Source: Clostridiales bacterium (GTDB lineage Bacteria; Bacillota; Clostridia; Christensenellales; Pumilibacteraceae). From it: a stretch of 64,000 nt of DNA. The notes below the pieces were generated by a model. The model had not been told where the DNA came from, did no database searches, and was given only the letters and a program-made list of their open reading frames with translations. Shown here one piece after another: positions 36,381-45,906 of the stretch (positions are counted from its first letter, which is position 1; the number at the start of each line of letters is the position of its first letter). Location of the stretch: contig JAFLVC010000002.1 of the NCBI GenBank assembly GCA_022508505.1, forward strand, positions 97,507-161,506, in the 5' to 3' direction. Made by a program: the position numbers and the translations under genes.

Positions 36381-37367
36381 CTACTTCCCGAGCATTTCTG
36401 TTTTTATCACGTCAAGCAGCGAGTATTCGCCGACCGCGTCGAGGGAGACCTCCCAAATCATGATGCCGCCGTAACCTTTTGCGAGCTCGCACTTGTCCTT
36501 TATCGTCTCCGCGCCGTTGTAGGCTATGCCGTTATAGGTGTCGGAGCAGTAGTTGTCGGGGTCGGCGGCGACGAGCGAGGCGAACGACTCGTAAGAACCC
36601 CAGTCGAGCGCGCCGTTTTTGTAGCCGCGACCGTAGAAGGGCACGCCGAGAACGAGCTTTGCCGCCTCGACGGCGCGGTTGATGTTGAAGTATTCGAGCG
36701 ATTTTACGGCGCATTCGTAGGACGAGTGCGAGTTTTTGTCGCTGTCATCGTCGTACGCCATGACGTTGACGAAGTCGAAAAGGGCGTATGTATCGGCGGT
36801 AACCTTGCCCGACACCCACTGCGCCGTAGCCGTCGACAGCTCGTAGCCGCGCTCGTCGCACAGCTCGCGGAGCGATACGACCCAGTCGCCGTAGTAGTTC
36901 CATATCTTGTGTGAGGAGTCGAGCTCTATGTCGAGGTCTATGCCGTCGAGCTCGTTTTGCTCGCAATACTCCATGATTTTGCCGTTGAAGTCTTCCATTT
37001 CCGCGGGTGTGTCGAGAAGGGCGAGAAAGCCGTCGCACCCGCCGCCTCCGCCGAGCGCCGCCATGACCTTGACGCCCGCCGCGTGCGCACGGCCGACGAT
37101 TTCCTTCATCTGCGCGGCGGGGATTCCGCATGAGAGGTTGCCGCGCACGTCGGGATTGCAGAACGCTATGTTGAGGTGGGTGAGCGCGTAAAAATCGAGA
37201 TTGCCGTAAAAGTAATACGACCAGTCGGGTAAATACCCCACGACGCGCGTGTCCGCTTGGGGCGGCGAATCGTCGGGCGCAGCCTTAATGGGCGTCGGCG
37301 CGCACCCCGAAAGGCAAGCCGCAACTGTCGCCGCAAAAATCGCTGTGATTATCTTTCGTAATTTCAT
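36381..37367 (-). CDS. Glycoside hydrolase family 18 lipoprotein
   Basis: The 328-residue lipoprotein (signal ending at AACLSGC) has the GH18 barrel signature DGIDLDIEL, matching DxxDxDxE with the catalytic glutamate, plus VVGYLPDWSYYF at the first strand and VMAYDDD and GVPFYGRGY further on. GH18 enzymes cut beta-1,4 N-acetylglucosamine linkages (chitin, or N-glycan/peptidoglycan-type substrates). The chosen start leaves out a long, unlikely upstream extension and fits a lipoprotein signal. Confidence 0.92.
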   Translation of the reverse strand: MKLRKIITAIFAATVAACLSGCAPTPIKAAPDDSPPQADTRVVGYLPDWSYYFYGNLDFYALTHLNIAFCNPDVRGNLSCGIPAAQMKEIVGRAHAAGVKVMAALGGGGGCDGFLALLDTPAEMEDFNGKIMEYCEQNELDGIDLDIELDSSHKIWNYYGDWVVSLRELCDERGYELSTATAQWVSGKVTADTYALFDFVNVMAYDDDSDKNSHSSYECAVKSLEYFNINRAVEAAKLVLGVPFYGRGYKNGALDWGSYESFASLVAADPDNYCSDTYNGIAYNGAETIKDKCELAKGYGGIMIWEVSLDAVGEYSLLDVIKTEMLGK

Positions 37368-37504
37368 CGTTTTCGGCAATTCTCCGTTATGTATGCTCAA
37401 AGTGAGATTATTAAAAAGTGCGGCGCTTCGCGCCTTTATCTCTCGACTTTTTTCGGCTGATGGCAATATAACATACCAATCAGAATAAATTGTACCACAA
37501 TAAC

Positions 37505-37528
37505 AAAAAACCGTCAAGGCGGTTTTTG
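37505..37528 (-). terminator. Terminator-like hairpin
   Basis: AAAAACCG/CGGTTTTT stem between the GH18 gene and the gene at 37696. Confidence 0.65.
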
Positions 37529-37631
37529 GAACGCGCCGAAAACCCGCCGCCGCAGAGCTACTTATATTCCGCAAATGTGCAAGACGTAGTAAACCGACGG
37601 GCAAAATAAAACTATAGTCGAAACGAGCGAC

Positions 37632-37663
37632 AAAAAACCTCGGCCGCAATCGCCGAGGTCTTT
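37632..37663 (-). terminator. Terminator below the 588-residue lipoprotein gene
   Basis: On the minus strand ACCTCGGC/GCCGAGGT is followed by six T. Confidence 0.82.
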
Positions 37664-37695
37664 AAATACTGTGTACTTTTCGTTTCGACGTCCGC

Positions 37696-39462
37696 TTACA
37701 CAGACGGGGTGTAGGTGGGGTCGAGAATGGATTTTCCTTCGTCGGACAGGCAGTAGTCGAAGAATGCATTGGACAGCTCGGTGTTCGTCAGCTTTGCGAC
37801 GCACCTATCCGTCTTGCCGTTGAGCGTTATGCGGAGCTGTTCGATTTCCGCTTTTTCTATTCGAGTGCCTTCCTGAGTCGTCAGGTTGGCGGCGCAGGGG
37901 AATATGATGTCGGCACCGCCGCGCGCGACGACGGTGTTGGTGAAGTTTGCGATGTAGTAGTACGAGTCGGACGACGTCGCGCCCGCGTAATAGGTGTAGT
38001 GAATTCTTTTCGTGTCGAGCTTGTTTTGAGCGGCGTACGCCTTAAACCCGTCGAACAATGCCGTAAACTGCTCTTCCGTCATCCAGCGTCCCCAAACTGC
38101 GACCTCAAGGCTGTATTCGCTCGAGGGAGCGGGCTGCTCGCCCTCGTCAATCTCGCCGAATACGACGTTGTATGCCGAATTGCGAAGCGCTTCGTAAACG
38201 CTGTCGGCAAGGTCGGGCGCATTGTACTGCGCTTCGCCCTTGAACGTCGTGTTGCGCACGTCGCCGCCCAAAATCGTGCCGACGTGGACGCAAGCGCTGA
38301 GGTACGCGCCGGTGTAGCCCTGATGGCGGTTGTCGGTCGCCCAGAGATAGATTGACGGCTCGTGCCTGTAAACGTCGGTAAATGCTTTTCCGACGTACGA
38401 CACCGTAAGCCCGCCGCACTCTTCGGCGGCGTCGGTATAGGCCTTGCGCAGCCAGCTTTCCATTTCGGGAATGGTCGTCTTTTTTTCGTTTGCGGAATAT
38501 GGGGAGCCCCAGGTTTCGTAAAGAATGATCTGCGCGTGGTCTTGCGTCTTTTCGATTTTGTCGATCAAAGCCTTCACGCCGCCGAGGAAGTCTTGATAGT
38601 TCTCGAAGGGATTGAGGCTCTGCTCTTGCAGCACGACGTAATCGAAGTCGTCGCGCGCGTTCAAAATCTTATCCACCTGCTTGCCGCAAGCGTCGGTCGA
38701 CTTTGCGTGGTTTTTGAGATACCAGCCGGGGCCGGTTACCGAATACGTTTCCACCCAATAGCCGAGGTCTTCCGCGATATTGTCGAAAATGCCGGGAACG
38801 CCGCTGCTGTGCTCGACCACGCCGTTCCTGTACGTAAAGCTGTTGCCGATGAAAAGGATTTTGGTCTTTTCCAAAACGACGGCTTTGCCGTTCTCGTAGT
38901 GCCAATAGCAGCCCTCGTCCTTGACGAGATCTTCCGCGCTGTCGAAAATGTCGCCCTTGCTCATGTCCTGCTGCCAAAACCTGTCGTAGCTTTCGGGCGG
39001 CACCTCGCTGTACAGATACATAGGGTATATGTCCGCATATGCGAGGCAAAGATCTTCCGAATACGCGAAAAAGAGAACGTTTTCCGAAACGGCGTTTTTG
39101 CCGATGTCGGCAACGGTGTCGGGGAGTACTATCGAGTCGACGCGAATGCCGTAAAACGCATAAGCGCCCACCGATTCGACGCCCGACTGTATTTCAACCT
39201 TTTTAATCTTGGATACGCTGTCGTGCCACGGCACGGCTTTGGCGGAATCCCAACTGTCCGAATAGCCCTTGCCCGAAATCTTAAGCGTGTAGCCGCCGCC
39301 GTTTTTGACGAGCTTTGCGCTTACCTTCGAGGCGGAGTCGATGGAAATATCCCAAGACGTCTTTTCTTCCTCGCAGCCGATAAACAAAAACGCTATCGCG
39401 ACGAACAGTATGCACGCCGCTATGAGAGCCGTAAATGCCGCAAGCCTTTTCGCCTTTGTCAT
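37696..39462 (-). CDS. DUF4886-like SGNH lipoprotein with LRR_5 segment
   Basis: The 588-residue lipoprotein (lipobox AFLFIGC) has three parts. Residues about 40-130 resemble the BspA-type leucine-rich repeat (KKVEIQSGVESVGAYAFYGIRVDSIVLPDTVADIGKNA). About 195-430 is a DUF4886/SGNH-like hydrolase (KILFIGNSFTYRNGV, YVVLQEQSLNPF, HQGYTGAYLSA). A C-terminal part of about 130 residues resembles the end of a periplasmic-binding-type domain (FFDYCLSDEGKSILDPTY). Probably surface-bound. GGAGG precedes the ATG. Its own transcript faces away from the GH3 gene. Confidence 0.78.
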   Translation of the reverse strand: MTKAKRLAAFTALIAACILFVAIAFLFIGCEEEKTSWDISIDSASKVSAKLVKNGGGYTLKISGKGYSDSWDSAKAVPWHDSVSKIKKVEIQSGVESVGAYAFYGIRVDSIVLPDTVADIGKNAVSENVLFFAYSEDLCLAYADIYPMYLYSEVPPESYDRFWQQDMSKGDIFDSAEDLVKDEGCYWHYENGKAVVLEKTKILFIGNSFTYRNGVVEHSSGVPGIFDNIAEDLGYWVETYSVTGPGWYLKNHAKSTDACGKQVDKILNARDDFDYVVLQEQSLNPFENYQDFLGGVKALIDKIEKTQDHAQIILYETWGSPYSANEKKTTIPEMESWLRKAYTDAAEECGGLTVSYVGKAFTDVYRHEPSIYLWATDNRHQGYTGAYLSACVHVGTILGGDVRNTTFKGEAQYNAPDLADSVYEALRNSAYNVVFGEIDEGEQPAPSSEYSLEVAVWGRWMTEEQFTALFDGFKAYAAQNKLDTKRIHYTYYAGATSSDSYYYIANFTNTVVARGGADIIFPCAANLTTQEGTRIEKAEIEQLRITLNGKTDRCVAKLTNTELSNAFFDYCLSDEGKSILDPTYTPSV

Positions 39463-39876
39463 GTTTTCCTCCTTGCTTTAAAGCTGTTGTTATCGTGCCG
39501 ATTATATCAAAAAGAAACAAATATGTCAACTGTTGTGTCAATAATTCGCCGACGCCGAGCTTTTGCCTCGCCCCGAACGGCTTCACCGCGACATGACACA
39601 AATAATATTTTTTGTAACATTTTTTCAAAACCTATTGATTTCGACAAAAACGTGTGATAAAATATACAAGTCGTAACGAAATCGAATAGGGCGAAGGGCG
39701 CCGTAGAGAATAGGTGAGATTTTTTTCCGACCGAAATTTTTAAGGAGCGCGCTCCTTATTGTACGTATTTTATACGTACAATAAAAACATTTAATCAGTC
39801 ACACGAATTTTATATTTTACCGCGCTGCGGATAAATGTATAAGTCAGTTGCTAACGCAATTTTAAGGGGGATAAGA
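39463..39876. other. Divergent intergenic region with hairpins
   Basis: About 410 bases separate the minus-strand lipoprotein gene and the GH3 gene. They hold the GH3 promoter (below), a perfect 16-base palindrome AAGGAGCGCGCTCCTT (39742-39757) and directly after it an 11-bp stem ATTGTACGTAT/ATACGTACAAT (39758-39782). These two could be an operator or a leader element. Confidence 0.6.
39635..39663 (+). promoter_or_regulatory. Promoter of the GH3/CBM operon
   Basis: TTGATT and TAAAAT with a 17-base spacer; a leader of about 200 bases with two hairpins follows. Confidence 0.6.
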
Positions 39877-42800
39877 ATGAAACTGACCAAATTGCCGAGA
39901 AAGAAGGTTATCGCGTGGAGCATTTGCTTCCCGATAATCGCGATTATCGTTGCGACAATAATAGTCATCACAAGCCTCGCTTACGCTTTCAGCGACGAGC
40001 TGACGGCGTATTTGTCGCCGCCCGTGTTTAATAAAGAAGCGCTCCAAGCGGCGCGCGCAGGCGGCGAGGAGCTTTCCAAGCAGATAGTGCAGGAGGGAAG
40101 CGTTCTCGTCAAAAACGACGGCAACGTCTTGCCGCTCGACGTAGACGACGACGCTAAGGTCAACGTTTTCGGCTGGTCGTCCACCGATTGGGTGTACGGC
40201 GGCTCGGGCTCCGGTCAGGTCTTTACCGAGTCGGACGGCGTGGCAAACACTTCCACCATTTTGGACGCTCTCGACGAGTACGGCATAGAGTACAACAAAA
40301 ATCTTACCGCATTCTACAAAAAGTATCAGGCGCGAATAGGCGACGTCGGCTCGATAAGTACATTTCAAAGCGCATTCTACAGGCTGTGCGAGCCGTCGAT
40401 TTCGGCAGACTACGACAAGGCGGTTTTAAGCGAAGCAGAGAGCTTTTCCAAGACGGCGCTCGTGACGATAAGCCGCCGCGCGGGCGAGACCGAGGACCCG
40501 ACGCGCGTTCAGTACAAGATCAAAAAGGCGACCGATAACTCGCGCACCTACCTCGAAATTTCAACCGAGGAAGAGGAGCTTTTGACTTACGTCGGCTCCA
40601 AATACGACAAGGTCATTGTCATAATCAACTCCACCAACGTCATGGAGCTCGGCTTTATGGACACCATTCCCGGGCTTGACGCATGCCTTGTCGTCGGCGC
40701 GACGGGCACCAACGGCGCGCTCGGCATTCCGTCCGTTCTGTACGGCGTCGACTACGTGACCGACGAGGACGGCGAGGAGGTCGAAACGGCAATCTCTCCG
40801 TCGGGCAGGTTTTCGGACACGTACGCTTACGACTTCGAATCGAACATCAACTTCAATTTTTCGGGCGACGCGGGCGTCGGGCACTATACCGGAGCGGACG
40901 AACTGTACCCCGTAAACGTCAGTAGAAACGCGGGCGAGCAGTACACGACTGCGACCTACGTCGACTACATAGAGGGAATATATGTCGGCTATAAGTGGTT
41001 CGAAACGGCGGACAAGATGGGCGTGTGGAAAAGCAAATCGCGCGAAATTCTCGGCGCGAACGGAGCTAAGAAAACGGTTACAGGCTACGACGCCGTCGTT
41101 CAGTATCCGTTCGGCTACGGGCTGTCGTACACGACGTTCGACTGGGAGCTCATTTCATTTAAGATAGACGGCAAGGAGGTCAAGTCGGGCGCTAAGTTTA
41201 CCGACAAGTCGGCGCTTGAGCTTTCCGTCAAGGTGACAAACACCGGCAAGTACGCCGGCAAGGACGTCGTCGAGGTTTATCTCACCGCGCCGTACACCGA
41301 CGGCGGCATCGAAAAGTCGTACGTATCGCTCGTCGGCTTTGCAAAGACGGCGTCAATCGCCCCCGGCGGCTCGCAGGACATTACAATCGCGCTCGACCCG
41401 TTCGACTTTGCGTCGTACGACTGCTACGACAAAAACAATAACGACTTCAAGGGCTACGAGCTCGAGGCGGGCAAGTACGAAATCAAGCTGATGACCGACG
41501 CGCACAGAGTAAAACAGCTCGTCGGCGGCTCGGGCGTTTTCGAGCTCAACGTCGACAGCACAATCAAAATCGACAAGGACCCCGTCACGGGCAACGACGT
41601 TTTCAATAAGTTTACAGGCGAGGACGCCAAAGAGGACGTTCCCATCGACGGCAGCGAGGCGTCGACGCCCGTTCAGTACATAACGCGCGCGGCGTTCCCC
41701 GATCCGTACACCTTTAAAAAGCCTGCGGACAGGGCGATCACCGAGGCGGAAAAGATTTACAACCTCTACAGCGCCGCGCTCGCCAACGAGTGGAACAACG
41801 CCGAAACCGACCTTTGGGGCAACGAGCTCGACATTCCCGAAGTGTTTTGGGGCACGGTCGGCAAGTACAAGATTTACGAGAACGGCAAGGTGACCGAGCT
41901 CGGCATGGAGCTCGGCAAGGACTACGATTCGCCTATATGGGACGGCGTTTTGGCTCAGGTTTCGATATCCGAAGCGTTAGGCTTGGCGGAAAACGGCGGC
42001 TTCGGCAACAGGGCGGTAAGCTCTATCGGCAAGCCCGCGCTCAAGGACTACGACGGACCCGCGCAGGTGCGTTCCTTCAACGCCGGCAACACCAAGGGCA
42101 CCGGTTTCCCTTGCTCTGCGACCATGAGCCAAACCTGGAGCACAAGCCTCGTCTACTCCTTCGGGCTCAACTACGGCAAGGAAATGGATATGCTGGAAGT
42201 CGACGGCGCTTATGCCTTCGGCTGCAACATCCACCGCAATCCGTTCGCCGGCAGAAACTACGAATACCTTTCGGAGGACGGCTTCCTCACGGCGGCGCTA
42301 CTCACGCAGGAGGTTAAGGGGCTCAAGAACACCGGCAAGTATACCTACCTCAAGCACCTCGTTCTCGGCGAGTGCGAGCACGACCGCGAGGCCATGTACA
42401 CCTGGCTCACCGAACAGGCGCTTCGCGAAATATACCTCAAGCCCTTCCATGTATCCATTCAAAAGGGCGGCTGTGTGGGCATCATGACCTCGTACAACCG
42501 CATAGGCTCCATTTGGACGGGCGGAAGCGAGTCGCTTATTTCGGGCATTGTCAGAGGCGAGTGGGGCTTCAACGGCGTGATAGTAACCGACTACTCCGAC
42601 CATCCGGCGTACATGAGCGGCGACCAATCCGTCCGCGCGGGCGGCGACCTTTCCATGGCGGCGAGGTTCTACTACGGCACGATAAATGAGTCCGCCGTAA
42701 AGTCCAATCCACGCCTCGCGTACCAGATGAAAGAAATAGTTCACCACGTGACGTACGCGTACCTCAGCGCGCAGTACGCCAAATCCCAATACAACGAGGA

Positions 42801-43566
42801 CGCCGACGTGGAACAGATACTCAGCTCTTCGTCCATTCAGTCCTGGGTGTGGTGGAAGCCCGCGCTCGCAGTCCTCAACATCGTAGTGTGGACAGGTTGC
42901 GCGTATTGGGTTTACTTCTTGCTACGTCCCAAAAAGTTCCTTGACGGAACGGTTGCGGCACCGATCTTGTTCTGCGTGCATTGCGGCGCAGAGCTCGTTC
43001 AGGACGCCCGTTTCTGCGAAAATTGCGGAGCTAAAATAGACGACGGCGGAGGCGGAAACTCCGATCCTCCGGACACCCCGCCGGACACCCCGCCGGACGC
43101 CGAGGCACAAAGCCCGACGGAAGCCGCGCAAGCGAATGACGCGCCGATGGGAAGTGCTCTCGAGGAATCCGAGCCTGCGGCAGCCGAAGAACCCGAGCCC
43201 GAAAAGCCCGAGGAAGCCGAGCCTGCGACAGCCGAAGAACCCGAGCCCGAAAAGCCCGAGGAAGCCGAGCCTGCGGCAGCCGAAGAAACGGCTGTAACCG
43301 CGCCCGAGCCCGAAATCGGCGCCGCGGCAGAGTCCGCCGACGAGGGTGAAAAAGCGCAGCCGCCTAAGGCGAAGTCGACCAATCGTAGCACCGCGAAGAG
43401 CGGCACTGCGAAGAGCGGCGGCGCGAAAGGGAGCACCGCGAAGAGCGGCACTGCGAAGAGCGGCGGCGCGAAAGGAAGCACTGCGAAGAGCGGCACCACG
43501 AAAGGCGGCAGTACTAAAGGCGGCGCCACGAAAGGGAGCACCGCGAAGGGAGGCAGCAAGAAATGA
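39877..43566 (+). CDS. Permuted, membrane-bound glycoside hydrolase family 3 protein with zinc-ribbon tail
   Basis: The protein is 1229 residues; the start is chosen for AAGGGGG upstream. Order of parts: N-terminal signal anchor (12-38), GH3 C-terminal sandwich domain (EGSVLVKNDGNVLPL, GGSGSGQV), fibronectin III-like part after YPFGYGLSYTTFDW, then the GH3 catalytic barrel (KHLVLGECEHDR and VIVTDYSDH, likely nucleophile D905). The order is reversed from the usual GH3, as in some ruminal beta-glucosidases. A second TM helix (about 993-1018) is followed by a zinc ribbon C1033/C1036/C1047/C1050, an E-P-rich repeat and a Lys-Ser-Gly-Thr-rich tail, which should be cytoplasmic. It overlaps the next gene by 4 bases. 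Confidence 0.88.
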   Translation: MKLTKLPRKKVIAWSICFPIIAIIVATIIVITSLAYAFSDELTAYLSPPVFNKEALQAARAGGEELSKQIVQEGSVLVKNDGNVLPLDVDDDAKVNVFGWSSTDWVYGGSGSGQVFTESDGVANTSTILDALDEYGIEYNKNLTAFYKKYQARIGDVGSISTFQSAFYRLCEPSISADYDKAVLSEAESFSKTALVTISRRAGETEDPTRVQYKIKKATDNSRTYLEISTEEEELLTYVGSKYDKVIVIINSTNVMELGFMDTIPGLDACLVVGATGTNGALGIPSVLYGVDYVTDEDGEEVETAISPSGRFSDTYAYDFESNINFNFSGDAGVGHYTGADELYPVNVSRNAGEQYTTATYVDYIEGIYVGYKWFETADKMGVWKSKSREILGANGAKKTVTGYDAVVQYPFGYGLSYTTFDWELISFKIDGKEVKSGAKFTDKSALELSVKVTNTGKYAGKDVVEVYLTAPYTDGGIEKSYVSLVGFAKTASIAPGGSQDITIALDPFDFASYDCYDKNNNDFKGYELEAGKYEIKLMTDAHRVKQLVGGSGVFELNVDSTIKIDKDPVTGNDVFNKFTGEDAKEDVPIDGSEASTPVQYITRAAFPDPYTFKKPADRAITEAEKIYNLYSAALANEWNNAETDLWGNELDIPEVFWGTVGKYKIYENGKVTELGMELGKDYDSPIWDGVLAQVSISEALGLAENGGFGNRAVSSIGKPALKDYDGPAQVRSFNAGNTKGTGFPCSATMSQTWSTSLVYSFGLNYGKEMDMLEVDGAYAFGCNIHRNPFAGRNYEYLSEDGFLTAALLTQEVKGLKNTGKYTYLKHLVLGECEHDREAMYTWLTEQALREIYLKPFHVSIQKGGCVGIMTSYNRIGSIWTGGSESLISGIVRGEWGFNGVIVTDYSDHPAYMSGDQSVRAGGDLSMAARFYYGTINESAVKSNPRLAYQMKEIVHHVTYAYLSAQYAKSQYNEDADVEQILSSSSIQSWVWWKPALAVLNIVVWTGCAYWVYFLLRPKKFLDGTVAAPILFCVHCGAELVQDARFCENCGAKIDDGGGGNSDPPDTPPDTPPDAEAQSPTEAAQANDAPMGSALEESEPAAAEEPEPEKPEEAEPATAEEPEPEKPEEAEPAAAEETAVTAPEPEIGAAAESADEGEKAQPPKAKSTNRSTAKSGTAKSGGAKGSTAKSGTAKSGGAKGSTAKSGTTKGGSTKGGATKGSTAKGGSKK
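43170..43290 (+). repeat. Low-complexity repeat in the GH3 tail (Glu/Pro-rich)
   Basis: A unit encoding EEPEPEKPEEAEPA is repeated in tandem about every 17 residues, with nearly identical DNA. Confidence 0.8.
43380..43561 (+). repeat. Low-complexity repeat in the GH3 C-terminus (Lys/Ser/Gly/Thr-rich)
   Basis: Units encoding STAKSGTAKSGGAKG recur, drifting to TKGGSTKGGATKG at the end. The DNA repeats (e.g. GCGAAGAGCGGC) suggest slippage-driven growth. Confidence 0.8.
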
Positions 43567-45842
43567 GAGTCAATAAGAAAAAGCTTGTCGAGCTGTTAAT
43601 CCTGTGCGCGGTCGCAATAGTCGTCGTCGCGGTGTCGCTGTCCGTCATGTTCGGCTCGTACAACGACTATCAAGCGTACTACAAGGCGAGCACGAAGAAA
43701 CCCGAGCGCGCCGAAAAGCAGGTCTTGGATTCGATAGACGCACAGCTTGCCAATGGCATAGAGTACTTCGACAACTACCTTGCCGACGTCAAAAACGAGC
43801 ACCTCGTCGTAACGGCGCACTACACGCAGGGCAAGAATAATTTTGACGAGGTTTTGGAGCCCGAAAAGTATTCGGTGTCCGTTCCCGCCGACTTTGCGGT
43901 CAACGGCGGCACGGTTACGGTTAAGTACAAATCCAAGGAAGCGACAGTCGACATCGTTTTGACGCCCGTCGCTCTCGTCGGCATGAGGATTGCGCGCGCG
44001 CCGTTTACCATAGCCTACGCTACGGGCAGCACCTTCTCGACCAACGGCATGATAGTCTACGCGCAGTATAACGACGGCTCCGAAAAGCAGATTACCGCCG
44101 CCGACTACCTCGTTGACATAACGACGCCGCTCGCTAAGGGCGCGACGGGACACAAGCTTACCTACACCGAGGACGGCGTAACTAAGGAGATAGAGATTCC
44201 CATAAGCGTTTCCGACACCGTCAATAACGGCGCGGTCAAGACCATCGGCGCGGTGGAGGACTGCTACGCCGCGGCGGGGAGCAAGCTCGCCGACGTCAAG
44301 CCCACGCTCTTGATAACGTACGAGAGCGGAAACAGCCTCGTCATAGGCGACAACGACTACACGGTTACCGCCGCCGACGAGACGGTTCAGATAGGGAAAA
44401 CCTACAGCATAAGCGTTCAGTACTCCGCCAACAAGCGGGTGCGTGCGACCATTCCCGTAGCCGTACGCGCGCATATCGAGGCGGAGACGGCAAAGATTGT
44501 CGGCGGCAAAACGAGCTCGGAGGCGTCCTACACCTTTGAAAAGGGCAAGTTCATTCCGACGGGCGAAACGCCTACCTTTGCCGGCAACTTCGCAAACGCC
44601 GTCAAGGGCGGCAACGAGGCGTCGCTCACCATAACCGTCGATTCGGTCACCGACTGCTACGCCGATATAACCATGTACTGCGGCAACAGCTATATTGTGC
44701 GCGACGACGACGGCTACTATTGGATGCAGCCGCTCAAAATCAATACCGTTCTCGACCTGACAATAAACGGCGAGCCCGTCGAAATTTCCAACGACGTAGT
44801 TTTGAAGGGGTGCGGACCGTCGGAAACCACCGGTTCCTCGTCGAGCGTTTACGCGCCGCTGTACGGTGTTTATTACAGCTTTACATTTAAAGCGGTCAAG
44901 CTGTCGATAGGCAAGAACGACATCAAGTTCGAGTTCAAGTCGAGCACCGAAGGCGCGACGACATGCTGGAACGAATCGCCCTCGACGATGAACATAGATT
45001 GGATCAACGTCGACGCCGTGGGCACCGAAATTCCCGAAAATCCCGTCGTGACCGCTGTGGAAATTGTAGACACGTTTAAGGTCGAGTTCGGCACAGACTT
45101 CGACAGCCTCGTTGTTCCCGTTATCGGCACGCTCGAGAGCGGCGCGAGATTCTTGCTGGGCAGCGATCTGTACACCGTCACTAAGCCCGCAGGACGGGCT
45201 ATGCTAGGCAAGTCGTACGACATAACCGTCGCGCTTAAAAGCGACGCGAGCATAAAAGACACCAAAACGTATACGATCGAGGATGAAATCAAGCTCGAGG
45301 CGGAGGATGCGAAATTCGGTCAGCCGAGCGACGGCAAGATAGTTGCCGAAACTGCAAACGAATACACCTTGGTAGAAGGTGATGACGGCTCTACGGAATG
45401 GGTGCCCGGAGATATGGTTACCGTCGTCAAGGGAATGGATTGGACTGCGACCAACAAGAGCGAATGCTCGCTTACCTTTACGTTCAGCGCGATAGAAGGC
45501 GAATACGCCCTCAAAATCCGCTGCGACAACGCCTACTACTTTACCGACGGCGATCCCGCGACGGGCGCGTTCTACACGCTTGACTGCAACCTCGCAGACG
45601 TCATCAACGTCTACGTAAACGGCACAAAGGTATCGCTCGACGCCGAAGCGGTCGTTCCCGCAATCGCCATGGCAAGCGACAGCACTTGGTACGTATTCTT
45701 CGAGCTCCCGCTTGCAAAAGTCCACCTCAATGACGGTGCCAACACCATAGTAATCGAGGGCAATCGGTCGAGCACGGTCAAGAACAAGTGGAAAGAAATA
45801 AGCGTTCCGCGAATCGACTGGATTAAGCTCGTCGCGGCATAA
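43563..45842 (+). CDS. Surface protein with Ig-like and CBM35/6-like modules, 759 residues
   Basis: An N-terminal anchor helix (8-30) is followed by Ig-like (Big_3-type) repeats (for example TYSISVQYSANKRVRATIPVAV). Two carbohydrate-binding-like modules follow, each starting with an E-A-E motif: IEAETAKIVGG near residue 300 and LEAEDAKFGQ near 580. Each ends STMNIDWINV or RIDWIKLV. Such CBM6/35-type modules bind glycans. No catalytic domain is seen. Coupled by ATGA overlap to the GH3 gene, it probably positions that enzyme on its substrate. Confidence 0.78.
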   Translation: MRVNKKKLVELLILCAVAIVVVAVSLSVMFGSYNDYQAYYKASTKKPERAEKQVLDSIDAQLANGIEYFDNYLADVKNEHLVVTAHYTQGKNNFDEVLEPEKYSVSVPADFAVNGGTVTVKYKSKEATVDIVLTPVALVGMRIARAPFTIAYATGSTFSTNGMIVYAQYNDGSEKQITAADYLVDITTPLAKGATGHKLTYTEDGVTKEIEIPISVSDTVNNGAVKTIGAVEDCYAAAGSKLADVKPTLLITYESGNSLVIGDNDYTVTAADETVQIGKTYSISVQYSANKRVRATIPVAVRAHIEAETAKIVGGKTSSEASYTFEKGKFIPTGETPTFAGNFANAVKGGNEASLTITVDSVTDCYADITMYCGNSYIVRDDDGYYWMQPLKINTVLDLTINGEPVEISNDVVLKGCGPSETTGSSSSVYAPLYGVYYSFTFKAVKLSIGKNDIKFEFKSSTEGATTCWNESPSTMNIDWINVDAVGTEIPENPVVTAVEIVDTFKVEFGTDFDSLVVPVIGTLESGARFLLGSDLYTVTKPAGRAMLGKSYDITVALKSDASIKDTKTYTIEDEIKLEAEDAKFGQPSDGKIVAETANEYTLVEGDDGSTEWVPGDMVTVVKGMDWTATNKSECSLTFTFSAIEGEYALKIRCDNAYYFTDGDPATGAFYTLDCNLADVINVYVNGTKVSLDAEAVVPAIAMASDSTWYVFFELPLAKVHLNDGANTIVIEGNRSSTVKNKWKEISVPRIDWIKLVAA

Positions 45843-45906
45843 ACAATAACCGCTATCGCCGAAAAAAGGCGACGGACAAAATAAAAAACTTTATCAGGAG
45901 GATATA

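Noticed and set aside
37700..39657. Plus-strand open frame of about 430 codons (38362-39657)
   Set aside because: It is the complement of the 588-residue DUF4886 lipoprotein gene and has no domain or ribosome binding site; long antisense frames are common in this GC-biased codon usage.
39742..39782. Hairpins before GH3 as a terminator
   Set aside because: There is no T run after either stem, and they lie between promoter and gene on the same strand.
43380..43561. CRISPR-like short repeats
   Set aside because: The repeats are in frame inside the GH3 gene, have no spacers, and code for Lys/Ser/Gly/Thr units.
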